This document shows, one piece after another, positions 42,912-51,829 of a DNA stretch of 64,000 nucleotides (positions are counted from its first letter, which is position 1; the number at the start of each line of letters is the position of its first letter). The stretch is from Candidatus Aminicenantota bacterium (GTDB lineage Bacteria > Acidobacteriota > Aminicenantia > Aminicenantales > Aminicenantaceae). The stretch lies in the NCBI GenBank assembly GCA_020348385.1, contig CP070750.1, positions 1,288,738 to 1,352,737 on the forward strand. The letters are read 5' to 3'. The translations under genes and the position numbers were made by a program. The notes beneath the pieces are model-generated. The model saw only the letters and a program-made list of their open reading frames with translations. It had not been told where the DNA came from and did no database searches.

Positions 42912-43706
42912 TTATAAAACAAAAGAAAAGACGATGGCTGCAAGCCCTGCCAAAAAACAATAATAGGAAAAAACATAAAATTTCCCCCTGTTGATGACAG
43001 ACACAAGCACAGCAAGAGCGATATAGCCGACGATGGCTGATACCACAATTCCTGTGATAATGATCGGCCAAGACTGAGAACTGATGTCGATCTTTCCCAA
43101 CTGAAAAACAGCAGCCCCGAGAATGGCCGGGATCGAAAGAAGAAAAGAAAATCGCGCGGCGTCCTCCCTCTTCCAGCCCAAAAACATGGCCCCCCCGATG
43201 GTCAAACCCGAGCGGGAGAATCCCGGTACGATGGCTGCGCCTTGAAGAATGCCTATGATGAAAGGGTGTAGCAAGAAATTCTTCTGTCCTGTCTTTGCCC
43301 ATCTTGTCAAGAAGAGAAAACAAGCGGTGAAAACAAGAGCCAGACCGACTGTTCGAAGAGAGGCAAAAAGGGATTCGAAGAAGTCACTGAAAAAGTATCC
43401 GATAAAAAAGGTGGGAATGGAAGCCACAACAAGGGCGAAGATTTGTTTGACACGTGGATCGGCGTGATGCCTTTGAGGATTCTTCAAAAACTCCAAGGCT
43501 CCTTTGAACAATTGGAGAAGCTCTCGTCGAAGAAACACGAAGAGGGAAATGAGAGTGCCCACGTGGAGCATCACATCCGCCAGGATCTGCGGTTCTTTTA
43601 ATCCAAACAGGTTCTGGAAGAGCACAAGATGCCCTGAGCTGCTGACGGGGAAAAATTCTGTCAGACCCTGGATGATACCTAAAATAATTATCGCGATAAG
43701 ACTCAA
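42912..43706 (-). CDS. uppP: Undecaprenyl-diphosphatase
   Basis: Recycles undecaprenyl diphosphate to the carrier lipid used by cell-wall and LPS sugar export. 264 residues, about eight membrane segments. Motifs: GIIQGLTEFFPVSSSGHL (catalytic Glu) and VPGFSRSGLTIGG. Start is TTG 43706, overlapping the phosphomannomutase stop (TTGA), with GGAGAA upstream. The long frame extending to 43844 lies within the neighbouring gene. Confidence 0.94.
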   Translation of the reverse strand: MSLIAIIILGIIQGLTEFFPVSSSGHLVLFQNLFGLKEPQILADVMLHVGTLISLFVFLRRELLQLFKGALEFLKNPQRHHADPRVKQIFALVVASIPTFFIGYFFSDFFESLFASLRTVGLALVFTACFLFLTRWAKTGQKNFLLHPFIIGILQGAAIVPGFSRSGLTIGGAMFLGWKREDAARFSFLLSIPAILGAAVFQLGKIDISSQSWPIIITGIVVSAIVGYIALAVLVSVINRGKFYVFSYYCFLAGLAAIVFSFVL

Positions 43707-45091
43707 GTATTCTCCAACCTTTGAATGGCACGTTCCACAGATTTTTCCATTTCTTTTCGGATAGCATGCAGGTCTTTTTCTGTATCCGCCTCGAACCGCA
43801 AAACAAGGACTTCTTGCGTGTTGGAGGCCCGAACAAGCCCCCATCCGGTCGGGAATTGTGCCCTGACTCCGTCGATATCCACAATGGGGTATTTTTCTGC
43901 CAAATCTTTTTTTACGTTCTCGACGATTTTAAACTTGACGGCATCCGATGCATATATCCTGATTTCGGGCGTGTGAAAGGTCTGGGGAAGATCGGCAAGC
44001 ATTGCGGAAAGTTTTTGTTCGGACCGGGATAGAATCTCCAGGAGTCTGGCCGAGGAATAGATAGCGTCATCGAATCCAAAAAACCTGTCGGCGAAAAAGA
44101 TGTGCCCGCTCATCTCTCCCGCAATCAAAGCCTTTTCCTGTTTGATTTTTTTCTTGATGAAGGAGTGCCCCGTTTTCCACATGATAGGCCGGCCCCCCAG
44201 CTTTGCGATTTCCTCGTACAAGAGTTTGGAGGCCTTGACCTCACTGATGACCGCAGCGCCAGGATAGGATGGGAGGATATCCCGAGAGAACAGGATCATG
44301 AGCTGATCACCCCAGATGATATTCCCCATGTCGTCGATAGCTCCAATGCGGTCTGCATCTCCATCATAGGCGATTCCTACGTCGGCTCCGGACTCCTTGA
44401 CTTTTGTGATCAGGGTTTCCAAAGCTTCGGGAAGTGTAGGGTCTGGGTGATGATTCGGGAAATTCCCGTCCATTTCGCAAAACAGATCTATAACGTCACA
44501 TCCCAGCTTCTTGAGAATAGGAACAGCCACGACACCCCCGGTCCCGTTTCCCGCATCCACGACGACTTTAGGACGTTTGCCCATATTGATGTTTTCCACC
44601 ACATAATCGGAATATTCCGGTACGATGTCGTAGTTTTTTTTCGTGCCCATCTCATCTTGGATGAACGCCTCGGACTCGATGATTTGGTAAATGTCTTGGA
44701 TATCCGGGCCATACAGAGTATCCTCTCCGGACATCATCTTGAATCCGTTGTATTCAGGAGGATTGTGCGAGCCGGTGATCATAACCCCGGCGTCTACGTC
44801 TGGATCCATGTCCATTTTTTTGTAAAAAATGGTGAAATAAAGAAGAGGCGTGGGGATGGTTCCCAGCGCTGTGACATCGCATCCGGTAGAAAGCAGTCCT
44901 TGACTCAGGGATTCAGAAAAGGCTGGAGAACTCAGCCGGCAGTCCATCCCGACAGCTACATGGGATCGGTTATGCTGGCGGAAATAGGTGCCGATGGCCT
45001 TTCCCAGGATTTCGACAGTATCTTGGGTAAGGTCTTTGTCCACGATTCCCCGAATATCATACTGCCGAAATATTTCTGGCTTGAGTCTCAT
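43703..45091 (-). CDS. Phosphomannomutase/phosphoglucomutase
   Basis: Alpha-D-phosphohexomutase family (AlgC/ManB type), converting hexose-6-P and hexose-1-P for nucleotide-sugar synthesis. 462 residues with the phosphoserine loop MITGSHNPPEYNGFK (about 102-116), metal site AYDGDADRIGA and the sugar-binding GEMSGH. With manC it would supply GDP-mannose. It overlaps uppP by 4 nt and follows kdsC. Confidence 0.94.
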   Translation of the reverse strand: MRLKPEIFRQYDIRGIVDKDLTQDTVEILGKAIGTYFRQHNRSHVAVGMDCRLSSPAFSESLSQGLLSTGCDVTALGTIPTPLLYFTIFYKKMDMDPDVDAGVMITGSHNPPEYNGFKMMSGEDTLYGPDIQDIYQIIESEAFIQDEMGTKKNYDIVPEYSDYVVENINMGKRPKVVVDAGNGTGGVVAVPILKKLGCDVIDLFCEMDGNFPNHHPDPTLPEALETLITKVKESGADVGIAYDGDADRIGAIDDMGNIIWGDQLMILFSRDILPSYPGAAVISEVKASKLLYEEIAKLGGRPIMWKTGHSFIKKKIKQEKALIAGEMSGHIFFADRFFGFDDAIYSSARLLEILSRSEQKLSAMLADLPQTFHTPEIRIYASDAVKFKIVENVKKDLAEKYPIVDIDGVRAQFPTGWGLVRASNTQEVLVLRFEADTEKDLHAIRKEMEKSVERAIQRLENT

Positions 45092-45135
45092 GCTCTTCTC
45101 CTTCCCGATGATTCATATACCCGTGACCGTTTCCC

Positions 45136-45681
45136 TCAGCCCAAATCTTTTTTGGGAGTAAGATTTTTCACATTCTCCTGAATCGTTTCCCATTTCTCCT
45201 GGGTCGAGAGGATAAATTCGATAAACTCGCGGACGGCGCCCTTCCCACCAGGATTTTGGCAAATGAAGTGGCTGTGTTTTTTGATCTCGGAGTGGGCATC
45301 GGCCACGGCCGCCGAAAACCCGACGGATTTTACGACCTCCAGATCTCCCAGGTCATCTCCGATATAGGCCACTTCTTGGGCGGTCAATCCGTTTCGTTCG
45401 AGAATTTCAACCAAAACCGGTTTTTTATCCAATATTCCCTGGTGGAGTTCAGTGATTTTCAGCTTTTCAGACCGGATTTCAAGCGATTTGGATGTTTTCC
45501 CCGTGATAATCCCTGTTTTCAAGCCTGCAAGATGGGCAAGAAGGATTCCCAAGCCGTCTCGTACGTTGTATGTTTTGAGCTCTTCGCCATCGGGAAGAAC
45601 CAACAGGGTACCGTCGGTGAGTGTGCCATCCACGTCCATCAGAATCCATGTGATATTCAAAGCCCGATCTTGATTTGTCAT
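45136..45681 (-). CDS. kdsC: 3-deoxy-D-manno-octulosonate-8-phosphate phosphatase
   Basis: HAD-family phosphatase yielding free Kdo for LPS. 181 residues: LMDVDGTLTDGT (about 13-24), ITGKTSKSLEIRSEKL, and GDDLGDLEVVKSV. The start ATG 45681 shares its first base with the kdsD stop. Order kdsB, pyrG, kdsA, kdsD, kdsC is common in diderms. Confidence 0.94.
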   Translation of the reverse strand: MTNQDRALNITWILMDVDGTLTDGTLLVLPDGEELKTYNVRDGLGILLAHLAGLKTGIITGKTSKSLEIRSEKLKITELHQGILDKKPVLVEILERNGLTAQEVAYIGDDLGDLEVVKSVGFSAAVADAHSEIKKHSHFICQNPGGKGAVREFIEFILSTQEKWETIQENVKNLTPKKDLG

Positions 45682-46652
45682 CAGAACATCTCCGTTCGCC
45701 AGAGGTCATGAAGATGTATAATCCCCTCGATTGTCCCCTTTTTGCTTTTGATGACCAGCGAAGTGATTTTGTTCTCCTCCATAAGATGAAGGGCCTTTGT
45801 GGCCAAGTCGTTTTTATCAATGGTCAGAGGGGAGTCGGACATACAATCTTTGGCTTTTTTACGGAGAAAAGCGCTGCCATGTTTTTGGATAGCCCTCCTC
45901 AGATCGCCATCCGTGATGATACCTTTGAGGTTTTTGTCCTTATCGATCACACATGTCATCCCCAGTTTTTTATCCGAGACTTCGGCAAGAACATCTTTCA
46001 TGGGTGCGTTTTGCAAAACCGTTGGGATTTCCCTGCCTTTGTGCATCAAGTTTCTGATCTTGAGCAATTTTTTTCCCGCTTCCCCTTTGGGATGATAAAA
46101 AACAAAATCCTTGATCCCGAAGGCCTTTTTTTTCATCAGGGCTATGGCCAAGGCATCCCCCATTGCGAGAGCTGCTGTGGAGCTTGCTGTCGGGATCACC
46201 CCGGCAGGCCCAGCCTCCTTCTCCACTTTCGTTTCAAGGACGATATCGCTGTATTGAGCCAGTTTGGATTTTTTGTCTCCGGTGATTCCTATCAGCTTGA
46301 TCCCGATCCTTTTCACGAATTCCAGAAGGTAGCTGATCTCCCGAGTTTCTCCGCTATGGGAGATAACCACAAGAATATCATCCTTGACGATCATTCCCAG
46401 GTCCCCATGGCCTGCTTCGGCTGGGTGGATATAAAGTGCCGGAGTTCCGCAGCTTGCCAGAGTAGAAGCGATTTTCCGCCCCACCAAGCCAGATTTCCCC
46501 ATTCCTGTTATGATGACACGGGATTTTGTTCGTGAAAGAGCCTCGACGGTATTGGCAAAGTTTTCATCGAGCCTGGGGATAAGAGCCTGCACAGCTTTTG
46601 CCTCCAACTCGAGGACTTGTTTTCCGATATGGATGATTTCTTTTTTTGTCAT
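45681..46652 (-). CDS. kdsD: Arabinose-5-phosphate isomerase
   Basis: Converts ribulose-5-P to arabinose-5-P, first step of Kdo synthesis. 323 residues: SIS domain (about 40-170: GMGKSGLVGRKIASTLASCG, ISHSGETREI) and two CBS domains (about 205-320). ATG 46652 is preferred to 46658 for its spacing from AGGAAG. It follows kdsA by 18 nt and overlaps kdsC by one base. Confidence 0.94.
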   Translation of the reverse strand: MTKKEIIHIGKQVLELEAKAVQALIPRLDENFANTVEALSRTKSRVIITGMGKSGLVGRKIASTLASCGTPALYIHPAEAGHGDLGMIVKDDILVVISHSGETREISYLLEFVKRIGIKLIGITGDKKSKLAQYSDIVLETKVEKEAGPAGVIPTASSTAALAMGDALAIALMKKKAFGIKDFVFYHPKGEAGKKLLKIRNLMHKGREIPTVLQNAPMKDVLAEVSDKKLGMTCVIDKDKNLKGIITDGDLRRAIQKHGSAFLRKKAKDCMSDSPLTIDKNDLATKALHLMEENKITSLVIKSKKGTIEGIIHLHDLWRTEMF

Positions 46653-46670
46653 TGCCATCTTCCTGATGTT

Positions 46671-47519
46671 TTATGCCGGGCTTTCTTTGTTCTGTATTGC
46701 ATTTTTCACCCGCATGAGCGTGCGCAGAAAGCTTTCTAAATTATTTAATATCAATGAGTTAGGACCATCTGAGAGAGCTTTGAGAGGGGCATCATGGATT
46801 TCCAGGAAAATTCCGTCTGCGCCTGCGGCGATTCCGGCGGCTGCAACGTGCGGAATAAATTCAGCATCTCCGCCTGAATAGGTGCCTTTTCCCCCAGGTT
46901 TTTGCACACTGTGGGAGGCATCGATGACCACAGGAAATCCCAAATTTTTCATGATAGGTATGGATCGGACATCAAAGACGAGATTGTTATAGCCGAAAGA
47001 TGTGCCTCTTTCTGTAAGGATGATATTGGCATTTTCCTGGCTCAAAACTTTTTCCACGATGTTTTTCATGTCGTGCGGAGCAAGAAATGGCCCTTTTTTG
47101 ATGTTGACCGGTTTGCCTGTGCGGGCTGCCTCGATTAGAAGGTCTGTTTGGCGGCAAAGAAAAGCGGGAATCTGGAGAATGTCCAGGACTTGGGCAGCTT
47201 TATCGACTTGTGACGTTTCATGAACGTCCGAAAGAACGGGGATATTCAACGTATTTTTAATATTATCAAGAACTTGCAGGCCGGCCGGATATCCAGGTCC
47301 TCTGTAGGATGTCACTGATGAACGGTTCGCCTTGTCGTAGGAAGCTTTGAAAATATACGGGATACCCAGATTATTGCACACTAAATTGATCTGCGTTGCC
47401 AGAAAAAGTGCATGTTCTTCATTTTCGATCACACAAGGTCCGCCGATCAAAAAAAGAGGTTGGGATCCCCCGATTTTAACTTTGTCGCTTATGTTTATTT
47501 CTTTTGGTTTTGTATTCAT
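46671..47519 (-). CDS. kdsA: 3-deoxy-D-manno-octulosonate 8-phosphate synthase
   Basis: Condenses arabinose-5-P with PEP. 282 residues with IGGPCVIENEEHA, FKASYDKANRSS, LSDVHET, ERGTSFGYNNLV and IDASHSVQKPGG. A Cys precedes nothing like the metal-dependent motif clearly enough to call the metal class. Start ATG 47519 has GGAG upstream. It overlaps the pyrG 3' end by 44 nt, much more than the four-base overlaps around it. Confidence 0.95.
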   Translation of the reverse strand: MNTKPKEINISDKVKIGGSQPLFLIGGPCVIENEEHALFLATQINLVCNNLGIPYIFKASYDKANRSSVTSYRGPGYPAGLQVLDNIKNTLNIPVLSDVHETSQVDKAAQVLDILQIPAFLCRQTDLLIEAARTGKPVNIKKGPFLAPHDMKNIVEKVLSQENANIILTERGTSFGYNNLVFDVRSIPIMKNLGFPVVIDASHSVQKPGGKGTYSGGDAEFIPHVAAAGIAAGADGIFLEIHDAPLKALSDGPNSLILNNLESFLRTLMRVKNAIQNKESPA

Positions 47520-49098
47520 AGCTCGCTCCGATAAAAGCTTTAAATAGGGGATGGGGCTTTATCGGTTTGGATTTGAATTCGGGATGGAACTGGCAGCCTA
47601 AAAACCAGGGATGATCCTTGAGTTCTACGATTTCCACCAGGTTGTGCTTGGGATTTTTTCCGGAAATTAACAGGCCGGCTTTGCGCAGCGGTTCCTCATA
47701 TTCAGGATTGAACTCGAACCGGTGTCTGTGTCGTTCCCATATGTTGGTTTTGCGGTAGGCTTTTTCGGCAATAGATCCTTTTTTCAGCCGGCAAAGGTAA
47801 CTTCCCAATCTCATCGTGCCACCCAGATCCTGAACGCCCTTCAGCTCCCTCCATTTGAAGAAAATTTTATGGGGTGTTTTGGTGTCGAATTCTGTGCTGT
47901 TGGCGTGATCTAAAAAAGCGATATTCCGGGCAAATTCGATTGTCGCGCACTGCATACCCAAGCAAATGCCGAAAAACGGCACTTTTTTTGTCCTCGCATA
48001 GCTGACAGCGTTGATTTTTCCCTCTATGCCCCTGACGCCGAATCCCCCAGGAACCAGAATCCCATCGAAGGATTTAAGCACAACCTCTGATTTTTTGTCT
48101 TCGAATTCTTCGGCCTCTATCCAGGAGATATTGACTTTCAATTGATGGGCTGTTCCTGCATGATGAAGTGCCTGATTCAAACTCATGTAGGAATCCTGAA
48201 GTCCTGCGTATTTGCCGATCAAAGCGATGTTCACCTCGTCTTTCGGATCTTTCATCCTGTCCAGCATCTTTTTCCACTCTGTCAGCCGGCGCCTTCTCAA
48301 AGGAAGCTGCAATTCCTTGAGAACGATGCTATCGAATCCCTCCTGGGCAAAGATCAGCGGGATTTCATAAACATTAGGGACATCTTTGGCTGTGATGACC
48401 GCTTCAAGAGGAACGTTTGTGAACATCGATATTTTGGCTTTGATATTCTCGTCGAGAAAACGGTCTGTCCGGCAGAGGATGATGTCCGGTTGAATCCCGA
48501 TGGACCGCAGCTCTTTGACGCTGTGCTGTGTAGGTTTTGTTTTGAGTTCCCCAGAGGTTTTCATATACGGGACGAGCGTCAGATGGACAAACAGGGTGTT
48601 TTCTTTCCCTAGGGATAACCTCATCTGGCGGATGGCTTCCAAAAAGGGAAGGCTTTCGATGTCGCCGACGGTCCCCCCTATTTCTGCAATGACGATGTCA
48701 TTGCTGTTGGCTGCCGCGTGAAAGGCTTTTTTGATTTCGTCCGTCAAATGAGGAATGACCTGGACGGTTTTCCCCAGATATTCCCCCTTCCGTTCCTTCC
48801 GGAGTATGGCCTCGTAGATCTTCCCGGCAGTCCAGTTGTGGGATTTGGTTGTTTTTGTTGAAGTGAAACGTTCATAGTGCCCTAAATCCAGGTCTGTTTC
48901 TGCCCCGTCATCCGTGACATAAACCTCACCATGCTGGAAGGGGCTCATGGTGCCGGGATCAACGTTGAGGTAGGGATCAAACTTCTGGAGGGTGATTTTG
49001 TATCCATGACTTTCAAGCAGCATGCCGAGAGAGGCTGCGGCGATTCCCTTCCCTAGGGCAGAAAGGACTCCCCCAGTTACAAATATGAATTTAGTCAT
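47476..49098 (-). CDS. pyrG: CTP synthase
   Basis: Makes CTP from UTP and glutamine; Kdo activation consumes CTP. 540 residues: synthase domain from FVTGGVLSALGKGIAAASLG and a class I glutaminase domain with FGICLGMQ (Cys nucleophile, about 385) and CQFHPEFKSKP (His and Glu). It sits between kdsB and kdsA. The C-terminal tail (KTKRNKHKRQS) is encoded in the part that overlaps kdsA. Confidence 0.96.
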   Translation of the reverse strand: MTKFIFVTGGVLSALGKGIAAASLGMLLESHGYKITLQKFDPYLNVDPGTMSPFQHGEVYVTDDGAETDLDLGHYERFTSTKTTKSHNWTAGKIYEAILRKERKGEYLGKTVQVIPHLTDEIKKAFHAAANSNDIVIAEIGGTVGDIESLPFLEAIRQMRLSLGKENTLFVHLTLVPYMKTSGELKTKPTQHSVKELRSIGIQPDIILCRTDRFLDENIKAKISMFTNVPLEAVITAKDVPNVYEIPLIFAQEGFDSIVLKELQLPLRRRRLTEWKKMLDRMKDPKDEVNIALIGKYAGLQDSYMSLNQALHHAGTAHQLKVNISWIEAEEFEDKKSEVVLKSFDGILVPGGFGVRGIEGKINAVSYARTKKVPFFGICLGMQCATIEFARNIAFLDHANSTEFDTKTPHKIFFKWRELKGVQDLGGTMRLGSYLCRLKKGSIAEKAYRKTNIWERHRHRFEFNPEYEEPLRKAGLLISGKNPKHNLVEIVELKDHPWFLGCQFHPEFKSKPIKPHPLFKAFIGASYEYKTKRNKHKRQS

Positions 49099-49817
49099 TT
49101 GTGCACTTTCAGAATATATTTTTCCACTGCCATTATATCTTGAGGATTATCCACACTCAAGGCTGGAAAAGGAGTGGAGACGATTTTTATCTTATATCCG
49201 TTTTCTAAAACGCGTAGCTGCTCCAGTCCTTCGGTCACTGCAAGTCGAGAAACAGGGAGGGTGTGGAATTTCAGCAAAAATTCTTTTTGATAGCCGTATA
49301 TCCCGATATGCTGAAAGAAGTGGTCGGATGGTCGAAAAGGAAGCGGGGAACGTGAGAAATACAGGGCATTCCCGTTATTATCTGCCACCACTTTCACGAT
49401 ATCCTGATCGTGGATCCGGTCCAAATCCGTCACTTTGGAAGCCAACGTGGCCATGGTAATGGAAAGGTCTTGAAGAGCTTGGACAAGATCGTCTATCATT
49501 TGGCCCTGGAGAAGAGGCTCGTCCCCCTGGATGTTTATGATGATTGGGCTTTCCAGTCCTGCAGCCACTTCAGCCACTCGTTCTGTCCCCGATTGGTGAT
49601 CTGACGAAGTCATCCGCACGTCTGCCGCAAAAGCTCGGGAAGCGGAATAAATCCGGTCGTCATCGGTAGCGATGATAATCTGCTCGAGGAGCTTGGCTTT
49701 TTGCGCTTGTTCATAGACCCGTTGGATCATGGGCTTTCCGGCGATTATGGCCAGCGGTTTGCCAGGAAATCGGGTTGCGCCATATCGGGCCGGAATGATT
49801 CCCGTAGCTTTTCTCAC
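49095..49817 (-). CDS. kdsB: 3-deoxy-manno-octulosonate cytidylyltransferase
   Basis: Activates Kdo as CMP-Kdo for transfer to lipid A. 240 residues with the loop IIPARYGATRFPGKPLA, NIQGDEPLL, and SRSPLPF. It overlaps pyrG by 4 nt downstream and bactofilin by 4 nt upstream, in the same transcription unit. Confidence 0.95.
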   Translation of the reverse strand: MRKATGIIPARYGATRFPGKPLAIIAGKPMIQRVYEQAQKAKLLEQIIIATDDDRIYSASRAFAADVRMTSSDHQSGTERVAEVAAGLESPIIINIQGDEPLLQGQMIDDLVQALQDLSITMATLASKVTDLDRIHDQDIVKVVADNNGNALYFSRSPLPFRPSDHFFQHIGIYGYQKEFLLKFHTLPVSRLAVTEGLEQLRVLENGYKIKIVSTPFPALSVDNPQDIMAVEKYILKVHK

Positions 49818-50230
49818 GGCTTTGGTTCTATCTCCTGTTTTTTCTCTGGTAAAACAGCTGCAGCCGGCTTTTCGAGAGAGATTTTATCGGTTGTTTGACA
49901 GGTGGCTTCAAGATACGCTCCCTCTTCAACAATCAATTTCGGCGATATGATGGTCCCAAAAATGCGGCCGTTGGAATTCACTTCCACTTTTTCAGAGGCC
50001 TGTATGTTCCCTTTGACTTCTCCATTGATGATCAGGTGACCGATCTTGATGTCTGCCTCGACTTTGCCGCTGTCCCCGATGATCAGGACCGATTCCGAAT
50101 CAACCTTTCCCTTGAACCGGCCATCCACGCGGAAGGTTCCTTTAAAATGCAAATCGCCTTTGATTTCTGTGTCTTTATCAAAAAAACCGGTGATTTTGCT
50201 TTCTTCCGCATCTCTTTTCTTTTCTTTCAT
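49814..50230 (-). CDS. Bactofilin
   Basis: Cytoskeletal beta-helix filament protein of 138 residues. The DUF583 core is visible as a beta ladder: ITGFFDKDTEIKGDLHFKGTF, VDGRFKGKVDSESVLIIG, GKVEADIKIGHLIINGEVKGNI. Flanked by charged N- and C-terminal tails, as in other bactofilins. It is wedged between parB and kdsB with 4-nt overlaps, so it is made with the segregation proteins. Confidence 0.93.
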   Translation of the reverse strand: MKEKKRDAEESKITGFFDKDTEIKGDLHFKGTFRVDGRFKGKVDSESVLIIGDSGKVEADIKIGHLIINGEVKGNIQASEKVEVNSNGRIFGTIISPKLIVEEGAYLEATCQTTDKISLEKPAAAVLPEKKQEIEPKP

Positions 50231-51075
50231 TCGATTACTCCTTTAATTTTATCGAATATCCTGTTCAAGTCCTCCATGGAGAAATAGAAAAGTTTGACAA
50301 TGCCTTTATCCGAATTCCCCGAGATGATGACCTTTGTCCCTAGGGCTTCGACCAGATTCTCCTGGAGAGCCTGCAAGTCCGGATCCAGTTCCGGTTTCGG
50401 CGTGGAGGAAGGCGATTGCCTTTTTTCCGATATCATTTTTTCTACATCGCGTACAGACAAATTCTTCTCTACGATAAGCCTAGAGAGAAAAATCTGTTGG
50501 TCCGGTTTTTCCAGCGGGATGAGGGCACGTGCATGGCCCATGGAAATTTTTCCCTCGGCGACCATCTTTTGGATTTCAAGAGGGAGTTTGAGAAGACGGA
50601 TGGTATTGGCCACGGATGTACGGTCTTTGCCGACTTTTTCTGCTACAGCATCTTGGGTATAGTGTGATTCCTGGATGAGCTTTTGGTAAGCAAGAGCGAC
50701 TTCGATCGGATTGAGGTCTTTTCTTTGCAGGTTTTCCACAAGAGAAGCCTCGATTTGTTCTTCTTCGGTCATGTGGCGCACGATAGCCGGAACCTTGGTC
50801 AGGCCTATTTTTTGAGCTGCACGCCATCGTCTCTCTCCCACAACGATCTTGTAATGGTTTCCCTCGGGCACCACGACAAGGGGTTGTAGGATTCCGGTTT
50901 CCTCGATAGATTGGGCCAATTCCGCAATGGCATCCTGGTCAAAATCCTGTCGGGGTTGGAGGGGATTTGGCTGGAGGTCATCGACATCCACATCCACAAA
51001 TTTCTCATCCTTCAGAATGCTGTAATCTTCGGGTAAAAAGGCTTTCAAGCCCTTTCCCAATGCTCTTTTTTTCAT
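50227..51075 (-). CDS. parB: Chromosome partitioning protein ParB
   Basis: CTP-dependent clamp that loads on parS. 282 residues: NTD at about 25-115 with LQPNPLQPRQDF and the CTP motif VGERRWRAAQKIGL, then HTH (QDAVAEKVGKDRTSVANTIRLL) and a C-terminal dimer domain. The start opens KKRALGKGLKAFLP, typical of ParB. It overlaps parA and the bactofilin gene by 4 nt each. Confidence 0.96.
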   Translation of the reverse strand: MKKRALGKGLKAFLPEDYSILKDEKFVDVDVDDLQPNPLQPRQDFDQDAIAELAQSIEETGILQPLVVVPEGNHYKIVVGERRWRAAQKIGLTKVPAIVRHMTEEEQIEASLVENLQRKDLNPIEVALAYQKLIQESHYTQDAVAEKVGKDRTSVANTIRLLKLPLEIQKMVAEGKISMGHARALIPLEKPDQQIFLSRLIVEKNLSVRDVEKMISEKRQSPSSTPKPELDPDLQALQENLVEALGTKVIISGNSDKGIVKLFYFSMEDLNRIFDKIKGVIE

Positions 51076-51827
51076 CTGTTTATTAACTCCCTGGCTAAAT
51101 TTAAATAGGATTGAGCGCCTTTTGATTTTATATCATACAACAGGACAGGTTTACCAAAACTGGGGGCTTCGGCCAGCCTTACAGTACGGGGAATCATCTC
51201 TGTGAAGATGGTTTCGCCTAAAGATTGCCGGACCTCCTGGGCAACTTGTTTGGATAGATTTGTGCGTTCATCAAACATGGTAAGGACGATGCCCTCGACG
51301 TGAAGGGAAGGATTGAGATAAGACCTCACCTCATCAAGAGTTCGGAGAAGGTCAGGGAGCCCTTCCATGCAGAAAAATTCTGTTTGGATAGGTATCAAGA
51401 CCGAATCAGCACATGCAAGGGCGTTGATCGTTAAAAAACTAAGTGACGGGGGGCAGTCGATAAGGATGAAATTGAATAATTTCCTAATATCCATGAGGGC
51501 ATTTTTGAGCCGCGCCTCCCGTTTATCTTCTGAAAAGATCTCGGCTTCGAATCCTGCCAATTCTGGAGAGCATGGACAAATATAAAGGTTATCCAATTCT
51601 GTCGGCTGGACAAGATCCATCAGGTATATGCCGTTCATCAATGCCTGATAGACCCCCTTTTTTTCTTCCTTGAGTTTTCCCAACCCGATCGTAGCCATTC
51701 CCTGGGGATCAAAATCGATGAGCAAAACCCGTTTGTTGTTCATGGCCAGGGATGCAGCAAGGTTGACGGCGGTGGTTGTCTTGCCGACTCCACCCTTTTG
51801 GTTAGCGACAGCGATAACTTTGCCCAT
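51072..51827 (-). CDS. parA: Chromosome partitioning ATPase ParA (Soj)
   Basis: Deviant Walker ATPase driving origin segregation. 251 residues with VANQKGGVGKTTTAVNLAAS at the N-terminus (both lysines), LLIDFDPQG, and LIDCPPSLSFLTINAL. It lies 2 nt downstream of mnmG on the same strand, and parS lies within that mnmG end. Confidence 0.96.
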   Translation of the reverse strand: MGKVIAVANQKGGVGKTTTAVNLAASLAMNNKRVLLIDFDPQGMATIGLGKLKEEKKGVYQALMNGIYLMDLVQPTELDNLYICPCSPELAGFEAEIFSEDKREARLKNALMDIRKLFNFILIDCPPSLSFLTINALACADSVLIPIQTEFFCMEGLPDLLRTLDEVRSYLNPSLHVEGIVLTMFDERTNLSKQVAQEVRQSLGETIFTEMIPRTVRLAEAPSFGKPVLLYDIKSKGAQSYLNLARELINR

Positions 51828-51829
51828 TT

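Noticed and set aside
44102-45181. 359-codon open frame on the + strand
   Set aside because: Antisense to the phosphomannomutase and kdsC region; no motif, and its codons mirror the conserved gene.
45675-46535. 286-codon open frame on the + strand
   Set aside because: Antisense to kdsD; an artefact of base composition.
48862-48877. Second parS-like sequence (GAAGTGAAACG)
   Set aside because: Only the right half matches; the palindrome is missing.
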